From assembly GCA_020152595.1 (NCBI GenBank), contig JAIGNY010001464.1:1281001-1345000 (forward strand): 64,000 nt of DNA, given 5' to 3'. Made by a program: the position numbers and the translations under genes. Positions 48,485 to 59,630 of the stretch are shown here, piece by piece; the first letter of the stretch is position 1, and each line of letters opens with the position of its first letter. The stretch is from Chiridota heheva (Eukaryota > Echinodermata > Holothuroidea > Apodida > Chiridotidae). The notes under the pieces were generated by a model. The model was not told the origin of the DNA. It did no database searches and saw only the letters and a list, made by a program, of their open reading frames with translations.

Positions 48485-48595
48485 AACACCCTGCCTGGTT
48501 TTCTGAACACGATTCGAGAAGAGAAGTGTGAAACCGTGGTGGTCATTCACTTCCCGCCCTGCCCTACCCTGGCCCAGTCAAGCCCAAGTTCCTGT
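48485..48595. repeat. Dispersed repeat shared with 9500-9600, abutting the satellite
   Basis: CCTGCCTGGTTTTCTGAACA, CGAGAAGAGAAGTGTGAAAC and a following CACTTCCCGCCCTGCCC parallel 9510-9600. It is preceded by GGGGACGTTAAGCTG, a word common in invertebrate retroelement 3' ends. Confidence 0.55.
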
Positions 48596-48624
48596 GTGGC
48601 GATTCGTCTGGCTGCCGGAAAACT

Positions 48625-51268
48625 TTGGCTAATTGGGTGCAGCTTTGAGGCCCTGGCAAAAGGGGCTATATGTAAATCACTTGGCTAATTGGGTGCAGCG
48701 CTTTCAGGCCCTGTCAAAAGGGGCCATATGTAAATCACTTTGGCTAATTGGGTGCAGCGCTTTGAGGCCCTGGCAAAAGGGGCTATATGTAAATCACTTT
48801 GGCTAATTGGGTGCAGCGCTTTGAGGCCCTGGCAAAAGGGGCTATATGTAAATCACTTTGGCTAATTGGGTGCAGCGCTTTGAGGCCCTGGCAAAAGGGG
48901 CTATATGTAAATCACTTTGGCTAATTGGGTGCAGCGCTTTGAGGCCCTGGCAAAAGGGGCTACTGTATATGTAAATCACTTTGGCTAATTAGGTGCAGCG
49001 CTTTCAGGCCCTGGCAAAAGGGGCTATATGTAAATCACTTTGGCTAATTGGGTGCAACTTTGAGGCCCTGGCAAAAGGGGCTATATGTAAATCACTTTGG
49101 CTAATTGGGTGCAGCGCTTTCAGGCCCTGTCAAAAGGGGGCTATATGTAAATCACTTTGGCTAATTGGGTGCAGCGCTTTGAGGCCCTGGCAAAAGGGGC
49201 TATATGTAAATCACTTTGGCTAATTGGGTGCAGCGCTTTGAGGCCCTGGCAAAAGGGGCTATATGTAAATCACTTTGGCTAATTGGGTGCAGCGCTTTGA
49301 GGCCCTGGCAAAGGGGCTATATGTAAATCACTTTGGCTAATTGGGTGCAGCGCTTTGAGGCCCTGGCAAAAGGGGCTACTGTATATGTAAATCACTTTGG
49401 CTAATTGGGTGCAGCGCTTTGAGGCCCTGGCAAAAGGGGCTATATGTAAATCACTTTGACTAATTGGGTGCAGCGCTTTCAGGCCCTGGCAAAAGGGGCT
49501 ATATGTAAATCACTTTGGCTAATTGGGTGCAGCGCTTTCAGGCCCTGGCAAAAGGGGCTATATGTAAATCACTTTGGCTAATTGGGTGCAGCGCTTGAGG
49601 CCCTGGCAAAAGGGGCTATATGTAAATCACTTTGGCTAATTGGGTGCAGCGCTTTGAGGCTCACAAAAGGGGCTATATGTAAATCACTTTGGCTAATTGG
49701 GTGCAGCGCTTTGAGGCCCTGGCAAAAGGGGCTATATGTAAATCACTTTGGCTAATTGGGTGCAGCGCTTTGAGGCCCTGGCAAAGGGGCTATATGTAAA
49801 TCACTTTGGCTAATTGGGTGCAGCGCTTTGAGGCTCGTCAAAAGGGGCTATATGTAAATCACTTTGGCTAATTGGGTGCAGCGCTTTGAGGCCCTGGCAA
49901 AAGGGGCTATATGTAAATCACTTTGGCTAATTGGGTGCAGCGCTTTCAGGCCCTGGCAAAAGGGGCTATATGTAAATCACTTTGGCTAATTGGGTGCAGC
50001 GCTTTCAGGCCCTTGCAAAAGGGGCTATATGTAAATCACTTGGCTAATTGGGTGCAGCGCTTTGAGGCCCTGGCAAAAGGGGCTATATGTAAATTACTTT
50101 GGCTAATTGGGTGCAGCGTTTTTCAGGCCCTGGCAAAATGGGCTATATGTAAATCACTTTGGCTAATTGGGTGCAGCGCTTTGAGGCCCTGGCAAAAGGG
50201 GCTATATGTAAATCACTTTGGCTAATTGGGTGCAGCGCTTCAAGGCCCTGGCAAAAGGGGCTATATGTAAATCACTTTGGCTAATTGGGTGCAGCGCTTC
50301 GAGGCCCTGTCAAAAGGGGCTATATGTAAATCACTTTGGCTAATTGGGTGCAGCGCTTCGAGGCCCTGGCAAAAGGGGCTATATGTAAATCACTTTGGCT
50401 AATTGGGTGCAGCGCTTTGAGGCTCGTCAAAAGGGGCTATATGTAAATCACTTTGGCTAATTGGGTGCAGCGCTTTGAGGCCCTGGCAAAAGGGGCTATA
50501 TGTAAATCACTTTGGCTAATTGGGTGCAGCGCTTTCAGGCCCTGGCAAAAGGGGCTATATGTAAATCACTTTGGCTAATTGGGTGCAGCGCTTTCAGGCC
50601 CTTGCAAAAGGGGCTATATGTAAATCACTTGGCTAATTGGGTGCAGCGCTTTGAGGCCCTGGCAAAAGGGGCTATATGTAAATTACTTTGGCTAATTGGG
50701 TGCAGCGTTTTCAGGCCCTGGCAAAATGGACTATATGTAAATCACTTTGGCTAATTGGGTGCAGCGCTTTGAGGCCCTGGCAAAAGGGGCTATATGTAAA
50801 TCACTTTGGCTAATTGGGTGCAGCGCTTCAAGGCCCTGGCAAAAGGGGCTATATGTAAATCACTTTGGCTAATTGGGTGCAGCGCTTCGAGGCCCTGTCA
50901 AAAGGGGCTATATGTAAATCACTTTGGCTAATTGGGTGCAGCGCTTCGAGGCCCTGGCAAAAGGGGCTATATGTAAATCACTTTGGCTAATTGGGTGCAG
51001 CGCTTTGAGGCCCTGTTAAAAGGGGCTATATGTAAATTACTTGGGCTAATTGGGTGCAGCGCTTTCAGGCCCTGGCAAAATGGGCTATATGTAAATCACT
51101 TTGGCTAATTGGGTGCAGCTTTGAGGCCCTGGCAAAGGGGCTATATTAAATCACTTTGGCTAATTGGGTGCAGCGCTTTGAGGCCCTGGCAAAAGGGGCT
51201 ATATTAAATCACTTTGGCTAATTGGGTGCAGCGCTTTGAGGCCCTGGCAAAAGGGGCTATATGTAAAT
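48625..51268. repeat. 60-bp satellite array (about 44 units) with a 589-bp higher-order duplication
   Basis: The unit contains GGCTATATGTAAATCACTTT, GGCTAATTGGGTGCAGCGCT and TTGAGGCCCTGGCAAAAGGG. Diagnostic variants (AGGCTCGTCA at 49831 and 50420; the shortened CACTTGGC at 50037 and 50626) recur at an offset of exactly 589 bp, showing duplication of a ten-unit block. A 60-bp period keeps a 20-residue repeat frame open in several places; I see no start context, splice signal or domain supporting translation. Confidence 0.95.
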
Positions 51269-51358
51269 TGATGTGTAATAAGTATTTGAGACTGATTCAT
51301 ATTTATTTGTATCTATATTTTGCTTTGCTTGTGAACTTTGATCATTCTGTTTGTATTT

Positions 51359-51733
51359 TAGGGATGTTACATACGGTATGTTGGTTATCGCAATATTGTG
51401 ATATTGTTTTTTCATATGAAAATTACTCCAACAACTTATAATCAAGGTCAGGGGTATGCAATATTCACATGTAAAATGCATATTAATGCAAAAAGTTAAA
51501 TTTCTTAAGCAATTCAAATGAATGAGATTATACCATAACTGCATATTTGCAGCATGCATAGCTGATTCTTTTATGTTTCTTTTCCTCAGCTCTCGGGTTT
51601 TATGGAATAAATGAGATCTACATGCTGAAAACATTGGCAGTTTTTAAAAATGAATAATTCTAACATAGATATCGCGATATGGTGATGTATTGCAATATTT
51701 GTGTCTATGATTATTGATATCATAAGAGCACTA
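51359..51733. mobile_element. Possible decayed hAT element upstream of MTTP
   Basis: Starts TAGGGATGTTACATACGG and ends ATCATAAGAGCACTA, with TATCGCAATA/TATCGCGATA words like the element at 14221. The flanking octamers match poorly, so confidence is low. Confidence 0.35.
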
Positions 51734-51788
51734 ATGTGTATTAATGTTTTAATATCTACCCTCAGATACTACATTGCAATAAACCATA

Positions 51789-51834
51789 ATGGAGGTCTTT
51801 CAGGTGGCTGTCATGGTAGCTTTTCTAGTTTTAG
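51789..51834 (+). CDS. MTTP: MTTP exon 1 (signal peptide)
   Basis: First coding exon of microsomal triglyceride transfer protein large subunit, the ER-lumen lipid transfer protein that loads lipid onto apoB/vitellogenin-type lipoproteins and works as a heterodimer with protein disulfide isomerase. ATG at 51789 encodes MEVFQVAVMVAFLVL and splits a Gly codon at G|GTAAGT (phase 1). Joined to exon 2 it gives a hydrophobic signal peptide ending LGTSA|LNY, with a good signal-peptidase site. This exon is too short to show as an open reading frame; I assign it from the exact phase match and the signal-peptide continuity. A candidate acceptor TCTACCCTCAG ends at 51765, so an upstream non-coding exon may exist. 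Confidence 0.88.
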
Positions 51835-51867
51835 GTAAGTAACTCCTTTCTTTAGATACCTTTATGA

Positions 51868-52735
51868 GATACCTTTACCCCCTCCCTCTCCCTACCCCGT
51901 TTTGTCATCTTCTCTGACTCTAAATCCATCCTCACTGGCATCCTCAACATGCTCTGACCCAACCCTCTCGATCTACCAATCCTCAACAAACTCCACACTC
52001 TTTCCTCCCTAGGAAAGAAAATTCTATTTTTCTGGATTCCCAGCCACGTCAGCATCCCTGGCAACGAGAGCTGACAGAGCCGCCATCAAAGCTCTGTCAA
52101 ATAACATCTCTCCTTTTTCTATTCCACACTCAGACCTCCGTCTCTCCATCTCCAACTACATCAACAAGACCTGGCAAAACTCCTGGCATTACGAAACCAG
52201 TAATAACCTTCACACCGTCAAACCCAAAGTCGGGACCAACACCCCTCTGCATAGTCGCAACCACAGGGAAGACATCGTTGTCATCCGCTTCCGCCTCGGC
52301 CACTCCTCTCTTACTTACTCCCATCTCTTATCCAGCTTCCCTGCCCCTCTCTGCCCCACTTGCAATATCGATCTCTTTATCAAGCATATTTTCTTAACAT
52401 GTCTCGTATATCAGAACTCCAGATCTCTTCTCTCCTCAATCTCAGACCTATTCGAAAATAATTCCTCAAACATCATCAACTTCCTCCGCAACAACAACCT
52501 CTTCCACCACATATAATCTCCTCCCCTCCTTCCCTTCTACACCTAACCTTACTTACCCCTTTCTTTTCACCTAAAGTTTTCTCCCACATTCAGCCTTTCC
52601 CCTTTATCTCCCTTACAAACCTTCCATCTCCTCACTATCCCAACTCTTACACCATTATTTATTAACACCCTCTTGGCACATTTGACTCTGACTGTCCCGG
52701 TGCTGTTAAACATCAACAAACCAAACCATTAATTA
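51868..52735 (+). pseudogene. LINE 3' fragment encoding RNase H domain (in MTTP intron 1)
   Basis: Translates, with a frame break near 52070, to SDSKSILTGIL, KKILFFWIPSHVSIPGNE, RADRAAIKALSNN, IRFRLGHSSLTYSHLL, then CPTCNIDLFIKHIFLTC (CxxC-H-C knuckle) and FLRNNNLFHHI*. This is the RNase H plus C-terminal zinc knuckle of a non-LTR element. Its 3' UTR ends GGCACATTTGACTCTGACTG and CATCAACAAACCAAACC. Truncated and frameshifted, so inactive. It starts only about 35 bp after the exon 1 splice donor. Confidence 0.88.
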
Positions 52736-53140
52736 GAAAACTCGAAATACTCCAGTTTTGTTATGTTCTTTGCTTATTTTGCATTTTTTATTTACACATG
52801 CAATTTATATACACATGTACAATGTGCTGTAGTTCAAATAGCATACTCTGCATGACCCCGTGTATTGGGTACCTACTGTATTAGAAAGAAACTTTGTGCT
52901 TTAAAAGTGGTGCAATTCTATTTTCGTAAGCACACGTCAATTATGACAAGTTTAAATACAATTTGAACATACTGTACATGTAAGCCGCACAAATAATATC
53001 ATAAGGCCTACAAAAATTTGTTTGTTTGCCCTTTGTTGTGGAAAATTGTAAGGGAGGGGCGGGCGGATTTTTTAATATTTTTTTGGCTCCCTCAGGATTA
53101 TAAATCTTTTTCAGATTGTTGGTTCATTTTATTTTGCTCA
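52736..53140. other. MTTP intron 1 segment, nothing recognised
   Basis: AT-rich, no exon or repeat recognised. Confidence 0.4.
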
Positions 53141-53149
53141 GTTTTGTAT

Positions 53150-53420
53150 ATCTCACTCATGCTTTTTGTGTGATTTGGGACTTACTATCCCGTGAACGAC
53201 ACACTCAGTACAAACAGGCTGACAACTTTGTTATCTCAAGCTGTCGTGGGCGGTGGGTCCACAATAACAGCAAGATTCAAAAGGCAAAAATTGTTGCCAG
53301 GCCATTTTGTAGGGATTTCTACGAAGCATAGGGACTTTTGGAAGAAGAAAAAAAATCAACGCTGCCCTTATTTTTCGGCGAGTTAGGGCGTCGGAGGTGA
53401 GCACACAACCATTTTTTTTT
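53150..53420. repeat. Dispersed repeat shared with 43740-44015
   Basis: Diverged copy: GACAACTTTGTTATCTCAAG, GCCAGGCCATTTTGTAGGGA and TTATTTTTCGGCGAGTTAGG. Confidence 0.7.
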
Positions 53421-54220
53421 TTTAGGCCTAATTGTTATTCACCGAGACAGTTTTCCATTTTTTTTTTAGGCCTAATTGTTATCCACCAAGACAGTTTTAT
53501 AGCTTGGATATTCTTCTAGTACTTTATAAACAAAATTAGTCACTGTTTGTTTACTATCAAATTATTTAATTTAACTTAAAATGACAATTAGGCTTCTTTA
53601 ATTACAGTATATTCTGTAAACATAAATGTTTGGTCTGATTTTTTCTTGACAAATTTTAAAAGATGGGGAGGAAGTGGGGTGGGGGTATTTTCCAGATCTG
53701 TGCCTAGGCATGCTAAATATACACTAAACTTACAAAGCATTTCAAGAAGCTTTCAAGCAATAGCAAACTAAAATAACTTTATGATGCTGGAAAAGCTGTC
53801 TAAAATTATGCAGTAGTTTGCAAGGAATGGAAATAATGTTCGTGCACAAAACTGAAAAAATAAAATTGGTAGGTAGTCTTTCTTAACCCAGTTTTAACAA
53901 TTGACCATGTACTGTACTGTAGCAATGGGATACACAAAAGTCAATGTGGATTCAGTGAACATCTAAGTTACACGTGTCATTCCTGCATAGTATTTTGTAG
54001 CATGTTTTTACCTCAAATCTCAAGATGAATTTGATTAAGTATTTTTTAATCAGATAGTGGAATGCTTTGATTACTGTAGCAACCAGGTTTTTTGTCAAAG
54101 AAAAGTCCAAAGTACCTTGGGACAAAAGGCAAGGACTTTAAATGTTGATTGAAGGATTAGTGAATTAATAGTGTCATGATCTAGACTCAATTTGTATGTA
54201 TAGAAGTACATATTGTACCT
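53421..54220. other. MTTP intron 1 segment, nothing recognised
   Basis: It contains a short direct repeat (TTTTTTTAGGCCTAATTGTT at about 53415 and 53462) but no gene or element that I can name. Confidence 0.45.
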
Positions 54221-54224
54221 GTAT

Positions 54225-54572
54225 GACTTGCCAGTTGTATGACTCACCCCTTCTACCCTCTGCAATGTCAGTCAAATGTGAGTCATTGACATATGAAACA
54301 TTGACTTGAATTTGCATCATTGTACTAATTTGTAAGTCACCAGAGTGACCCTGGGGTAAGTCAATTCACTTTATGGACCCATTCACTTTGTATAGAGGTG
54401 AGTGATTTGGGGTAAGTCATTTAAAAAGAAATGTCCGTTTCAAAATAAATGTCTGTCACGTAAGTGACTGAGGGATGTGTCAATGTACATCTTTTGGTCA
54501 CCCACCTTGGTGCAATGACACACCTTGTCCGGGGGTGTAGGGGTGAGTTATGCAATTGGCAAGTGCATTATA
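54225..54572 (+). mobile_element. TGAGTCA-rich MITE, copy 3 (MTTP intron 1)
   Basis: Left end GACTTGCCAGTTGTATGACTC, right end GGGGTGAGTTATGCAATTGG CAAGTGCA. It contains TGACTCA near 54239 and TGAGTCA near 54281. Same orientation as copy 2. Confidence 0.8.
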
Positions 54573-54887
54573 CCTAGAGTACATGTGCAACACCATGAAT
54601 GTTCCCTTCTAATCTACAGTATGTAACTCCATACATACAGGTCTATCAAACACCCAGATTGATCCAGAGAGGGGCAGGGTGTCACTGACTAAAGGGACAT
54701 TTATAAGGCACCAAGGGCAATTTGAGGGCACTTGAAATGTAAATAAGGAAGTTTATCATTACAACAAGTAGTGTCCTGGCCTCATTTTGTATTGGGGACG
54801 TACATTATAATCAGCATGAAAAGAATTAAGACAAAATAGTTCTCCAAAGTATATTTTTGTGGACAAAATGTAGAGTTCTTTGTGAAA

Positions 54888-55055
54888 AGGGGCAGGACGG
54901 AGGTGCTGAGGGGCAAGATGGAGGCAATGTGGGGCAGGGTGGAGGCACTGAGGGGCAGGGTGGAGGCACTGAGGGGCAGGGTGGAGGCACTGAGGGGCAG
55001 GATGGAGGCACTGAGGGGCAGGGTGGAGGCACTGAGGGGCAGGGTGGAGCACCTC
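54888..55055. repeat. 21-bp minisatellite (about 8 copies)
   Basis: Unit GGGGCAGGGTGGAGGCACTG A, purine-rich on the plus strand, ending 65 bp before MTTP exon 2. The Glu/Gly and Pro/Ser-rich frames on both strands are artefacts of the 21-bp period. Confidence 0.95.
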
Positions 55056-55120
55056 TCTGAAAAAGTGAAACTAGGTGCCTGAATTTGCTTGACCATCTTA
55101 ATATGTTTTGTTCCTTACAG

Positions 55121-55308
55121 GTACTTCAGCTCTTAACTATCAGAAAGGGCAGGTATACCACTACACATACGAGAATGAAGTAAGGATTAACGACAAGGAC
55201 AGAGAGGATACATCGGGTGCTTATAGTGATGTGGGCTTCAAACTTACAGGGCAGGTCGACTTAGCAGTCGTGTGGGAAAACGATCTGGAGAAACTTTTTA
55301 AACTAACA
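55121..55308 (+). CDS. MTTP: MTTP exon 2 (start of mature N-terminal domain)
   Basis: The acceptor is TTTTGTTCCTTACAG|GT; it completes Gly 16 and reads TSALNYQKGQVYHYTYENEV, then GAYSDVGFKLTGQVDLAVVW and LEKLFKLT. This is the first beta-strand segment of the large lipid transfer protein (LPD_N/vitellogenin N) domain. The VGFKLTGQVDLAVVW stretch parallels the VGYRISSNVDVALLW segment of vertebrate MTTP, which separates it from vitellogenin and apolipoprotein B. The donor is CTAACA|GTAAGT in phase 0. Confidence 0.93.
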
Positions 55309-55885
55309 GTAAGTTTGAGCAATTTTTGCATTTGTTTCTGAAGCTTTATAGTTCCGCCGACAGGACGGGGTAGTTAGGAGAGGAGTATCCCCTGGGCCCG
55401 GGGTGCAAGGGGGCCCAGGTCTTACAGGGCCCGGGCCTTCATTTAAGAAAAGGGATAAATGTTGAAAAGTTTGACCTTTGACCTAGCAACCTATCACATT
55501 TGGCTTATCAAAGGAGCGGGTATTCAAGATACCTCTGGGCCCACACTGACTGACGGCAACCCTGTTCCATAAAAGTTGTTATTAAAGAAGATATCTGAGT
55601 TAGTTTTAAGTGGTATAGGTATTCAAAATTTCTGTTTTTAGACATTTCTGAATATTTGAGTTTATTGATTAAGCTGGATATCTATATGAAAGCATGGATA
55701 TCTGAATACTTTGAAAATAAGGGGGCTTTAACAGAATACTTGATTTATTACCTTTCATACAGTTACATTAATTATAAATTATAAGTAAGGTGAGCTGCAT
55801 TTTATAAACGCCAAGCTTTAGCAGCTTAAATCTTTATTCAAGATGTGAAGCTTTAAATGATAGTGTTTATATCTAGAAATTGCAG
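55309..55885. other. MTTP intron 2 segment
   Basis: A short GC-rich block with GGGCCCGGGGTGCAAGGGGG at about 55395-55440 looks like a dispersed repeat; otherwise nothing recognised. Confidence 0.4.
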
Positions 55886-55889
55886 ATCC

Positions 55890-56095
55890 CAGAGGTACAG
55901 TGGCTTAGTGGTTAAGGAAACTTGTACTATGCTCATATCCAAAACACTTTACTTCTACAGTCCACACTGCAGGGGAGTTAACCTGTGATGAACTGGTGTC
56001 CCCTCCAGGGGGAGTCATATGCTCTTATCTGCTTATGCCATGGGAACATGGGATTAGCGCTGGTCCTATGGGCCTAATGGCTTAGATGGATCAAC
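55890..56095 (+). mobile_element. tRNA-derived SINE copy (MTTP intron 2)
   Basis: Head ACAGTGGCTTAGTGGTTAAGG, body GGGGAGTTAACCTGTGATGA and CCCTCCAGGGGGAGTCATAT, tail CCTATGGGCCTAATGG. Same family as the minus-strand copy at 2205-2470; it lacks part of the B-box region. Confidence 0.7.
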
Positions 56096-56429
56096 TAATG
56101 TTAACTTGGAAGATAGTTTATACTTTCAGACAGTTACAGTAATCAGAAATAGTAAGTAAAGGGGAGCTGCATTTTATAAATGCCAAGCTTTTAATAGCAA
56201 GGTAAATCTTTTCTCAAGAAATGAAAATGAGATGGGACTCTGTGTATCACCGACGGTGAAATGATTTCTTGTTGAAGCCAAAGCTCAGAGATTTGAGGCA
56301 TTCCTGTGGTTACAATCATGCCTGAAAATGCAGTCAACTTGTTTCAACCATGTGCAGTGATCTGGTGATATCCAAAATTATATTAAATTTCAGACCATTT
56401 TGAAAAAACAAATTTTAGGACTAAAACAT

Positions 56430-56555
56430 GATGCCCCTACTTTTTTGGTTGCCCCACTTTTTTGGTTGACCCCACTTTTTTGGTTGCCCCCACTTTTTTG
56501 GTTGCCCCCACTTTTTTGGTTGCCCCCACTTTTTTGGTTGCCCCTTTTTTTTCGT
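56430..56555. repeat. 18-bp tandem repeat (about 6 copies)
   Basis: Unit CCCCACTTTTTTGGTTGC, in MTTP intron 2. Confidence 0.95.
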
Positions 56556-56559
56556 TGAG

Positions 56560-57341
56560 AGGGCTGAACCCCCTTCCCCTGTGTTTCATTGCCACAAGTG
56601 TGTATCTACTGTCTAATCTGATTGATTGGCTTACACTAATAGTATTACAATTAAATAGTGGGCAGAATTGGATAATATCAGTGAAATAATTGTCAGATAG
56701 AAACCTGCAAATATGTACAGTACTAGGTGATTAAGATTCAGAATTGATTTTGGTCAGTACTAGTTGGTGAAGAAGCTCAGCCAAGTTTCTAACCACTTCT
56801 TCTTACTCCCTCCCCTGCAAATTTCTAAACAAAATTGAGAAACTTGAATAAAAGTCACTTTTAGTTCAAAATATTATAAGTTTGTCGTTTTGATTGAATC
56901 AGATTTTAAAAATGTTTTTACATTTTTGGAAGGTGCTTGTTGTATATATTTTTGGGTGAAATTATGCCTATTATATTCTGGGTAGCTTTTAAAATTACAA
57001 GTCTGCAATTGTAAATAAATGAGCATTTAAGATTATTATACTTTTATGGAAATATAACAGACCATGGCACCAACGGTATCCTGAAAAAAAAAAAAAAAGG
57101 AGGAAAAGAAAAGAAAATAGAAAGAAAATTGGGAGAAAAAATATATAGAAATAAAAAGGCTACTAATTTAAAATTGATATTTCCTTTGTTATTGTTGTTG
57201 CAAATATTTTTCAAGACTTTCTATGATCCCAGAAATGAAATTGAAATATTTTCCACCCTGATGACTTGTTTAAAACAAAGAAACATTTGAATTCTGTCTT
57301 TCCTGCAACTGGTTACAATATTTATTTTCTTTATTTTAAAG
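56560..57341. other. MTTP intron 2 remainder
   Basis: AT-rich; poly-A and AAAGAAAAG-rich stretch at 57085-57160; no exon seen. Confidence 0.45.
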
Positions 57342-57566
57342 GTGTCGCGGAGCACTATATTGAATGTTGCTGAGCGTCTCGATGAGGAAAATATTTTCAG
57401 TCGACCGTTATCGCTTATGACCTCTGACCCACTTTACTTTTCGTCAACTGCTGGGAAAGTGTCAGGTGTCTATTCATCACCGTCGGAATCAACCGCATCA
57501 TTAAATGCAAAGAAAGGCATTGTGGGATTGTTTCAGCTGCAGGAAGTGCAAGGAACTGTAACTGAG
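57342..57566 (+). CDS. MTTP: MTTP exon 3
   Basis: 225 bp, phase 0 at both ends (acceptor TTTATTTTAAAG|GTG, donor ACTGAG|GTAAGA). It reads VSRSTILNVAERLDEENIFS, RPLSLMTSDPLYFSSTAGK and LNAKKGIVGLFQLQ. The LNAKKGIVGLFQLQ segment corresponds to the conserved (I/L)N(I/L)KRGLASLFQ motif of the MTTP/vitellogenin N-terminal beta-barrel. The LYFSSTAGKVSGVYSSPSES segment matches the LIHGKVKEFYS region. The weak, purine-ending polypyrimidine tract is notable, but the homology leaves no doubt. Confidence 0.93.
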
Positions 57567-58600
57567 GTAAGAAAATACTTCTCATGACTATGTAAATCTT
57601 TTCAAACCAATTTAAGCTAAATATGATTACTTCAGGGTATGTCGTCCAATCAACTGCTGGGGGAAGTTTATCTAGCCAATTGCAGTTGCTGGAGAAAAAG
57701 TTATAAGCAACAATGCGTGCACTTATTAGCTTCATGTATGACGCATGACTGATTAGTATATGACACCATTTTTAAACGCTTAATTGACCCCATCTTGTGT
57801 GAATTGTGGAGATAGCGATGAATCACTTAGTATTTGATTGGTCGATAAGATTCCCCCAGTATACGATTGGTCCATTATGGACACATGAATTTCAGCCATG
57901 TGACATTTAAATTAGTTTTCCGGAAATTGGAGATATGAAATGTTCAATTATGAAGCATTTATAACATGTGGCTATGAGGCACACTGTATATGTCTTCATT
58001 TGTGACTGACGCTTTAAAAGTGATTTGCTGCACAACTGTGTTTTCTCACAAATTTCTTCAGTGTGTGGTAAAAACAAGTCTATATTGTACTTACTACCTA
58101 CTACAAAAAAGTTGTGGCTAGTACAAATATTATAATATACTGTGGTACTTGAATGTACTCGCTAAGTTGTATAAATGATTAGCAAGAGACTTTTATTGTA
58201 TTTTTCCAAGCCTGCCTATCTACTGCATATTGGGATAATGCAATAAAAAGTAGAATATCAACACTCTGTAAAGTGCATACCTCCACCCGTTCCAATCCCA
58301 ACATGCCTCCCATAATTTTAGAGCTCATTCAACCCCATACCTAATATAATCTACCTCAGAAATCCTAGGCTCATCAAGATTCATCCCCAAGTTTTAATTT
58401 GTAATGATTATTTACATTCTGAACACTTGAATATTATCTTCTGACTGATTTCTTTCAAGGACATATCATTGTTTTCAGTTTCATTCAGGCTAAGCATTCA
58501 TTGTTTGAGTTCCTTTCAATTAGGATTCACATTCTGTCATTTTCAATTCATGGCAGAAACCAATTGTTGTTATCAAATTAAATTGAGTTGGATTTCTTTT
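57567..58600. other. MTTP intron 3, first part
   Basis: No exon or named repeat recognised. Confidence 0.4.
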
Positions 58601-58619
58601 CATGGCATGCATTCATTAT

Positions 58620-59150
58620 TCACCACATTCCATTGGAAAGATTCAATTATGTCTTGACGGACCTAAACATCCCCACCCCTCAATTTCTGCCCTTCCCTGT
58701 ACCAATATCCTAAATTTAAATCACTTGTTCCTTATTGGCTCCTCCCAACGCCTCTGCAACAATTGCCATTGCACCCTCACAGTCCATCACGTTATCCTTG
58801 CTTGTCCCCTGTACAACCTTCCCAGAGCTTCCCTTGGTCCCCACAACTCAATTGCCAAGTTCTTCCAGGAAAACTCTCCGAAAAAAAACACATCCTTCCT
58901 TCATCTTGCTTCCCTCTACAACCATATTTAGTCCTCCTCTTCCAACCCCCCCTCTATTTTTTTTTCATCCATGCACTTCCTCTCTCTATCCCAGCTTTCT
59001 GACCTTTAGTTCTTGTATTTCTCTTATTCTCCCCCTGTTTTCTTTCCTTCCTACTTCTAGAATGATCTAACCCCTCAGGCACAATTTGACCCTCATTGTC
59101 GTGGTGCCATTATGCCCTCTTTAAACAAGCAAACAAACAAACTTGTTCCT
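58620..59150 (+). pseudogene. LINE 3' fragment (MTTP intron 3)
   Basis: Frame with LIGSSQRLCNNCHCTLTVHH and VILACPLYNLPRA (CxxC-H-C knuckle), then HNSIAKFFQENSPKKNTSFL, ending SLYNHI*. The 3' UTR ends GGCACAATTTGACCCTCATT and AAACAAGCAAACAAACAAAC. Same subfamily as 26425-27300 and only the last exon-length stretch of the element is present. Confidence 0.85.
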
Positions 59151-59630
59151 AAAGCAAAAGTAAAACTCACATTAAATTTAATCAAATCCAATCATCAGTT
59201 CTTGAGATATTCTAATGACAGACAAAGTCACAGTCAAACGTCCCCACCCCTCTATTTGTGTCCTTCCCCTTTTCTAATATGTATCAAATTTTAATCATCT
59301 CTTTCTTCATTAGCAAACACAACACGCACAAAATTGAATCCAAATCAATTATCAGTTCTTGAGATATCTTGATGGCAAACAAAAACAAACAAACAGATGC
59401 GAAAATTTAATCTCTGCCCAACTTTGTTGGCGGAGGTAATTAAAGATTAGCTCCAAAATCTGCTAAAGCTATTGTTGAAAATATTACAATAACTGTAAAT
59501 ATCAATTTTCATTTCATTTTTGTTGCGAGTGGGTTTTTTTCTTCAAAAGATAGCCATGATTAGACTAGGCTTTAATTTCTGTTTGCACAATAAAACCTTA
59601 ACAAAAAAGTTAATTAGAAACGGATGCCAA

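Noticed and set aside
48993-50754. Open frames with repeated 20-residue units
   Set aside because: By-product of the 60-bp satellite; interrupted wherever a unit has an indel.
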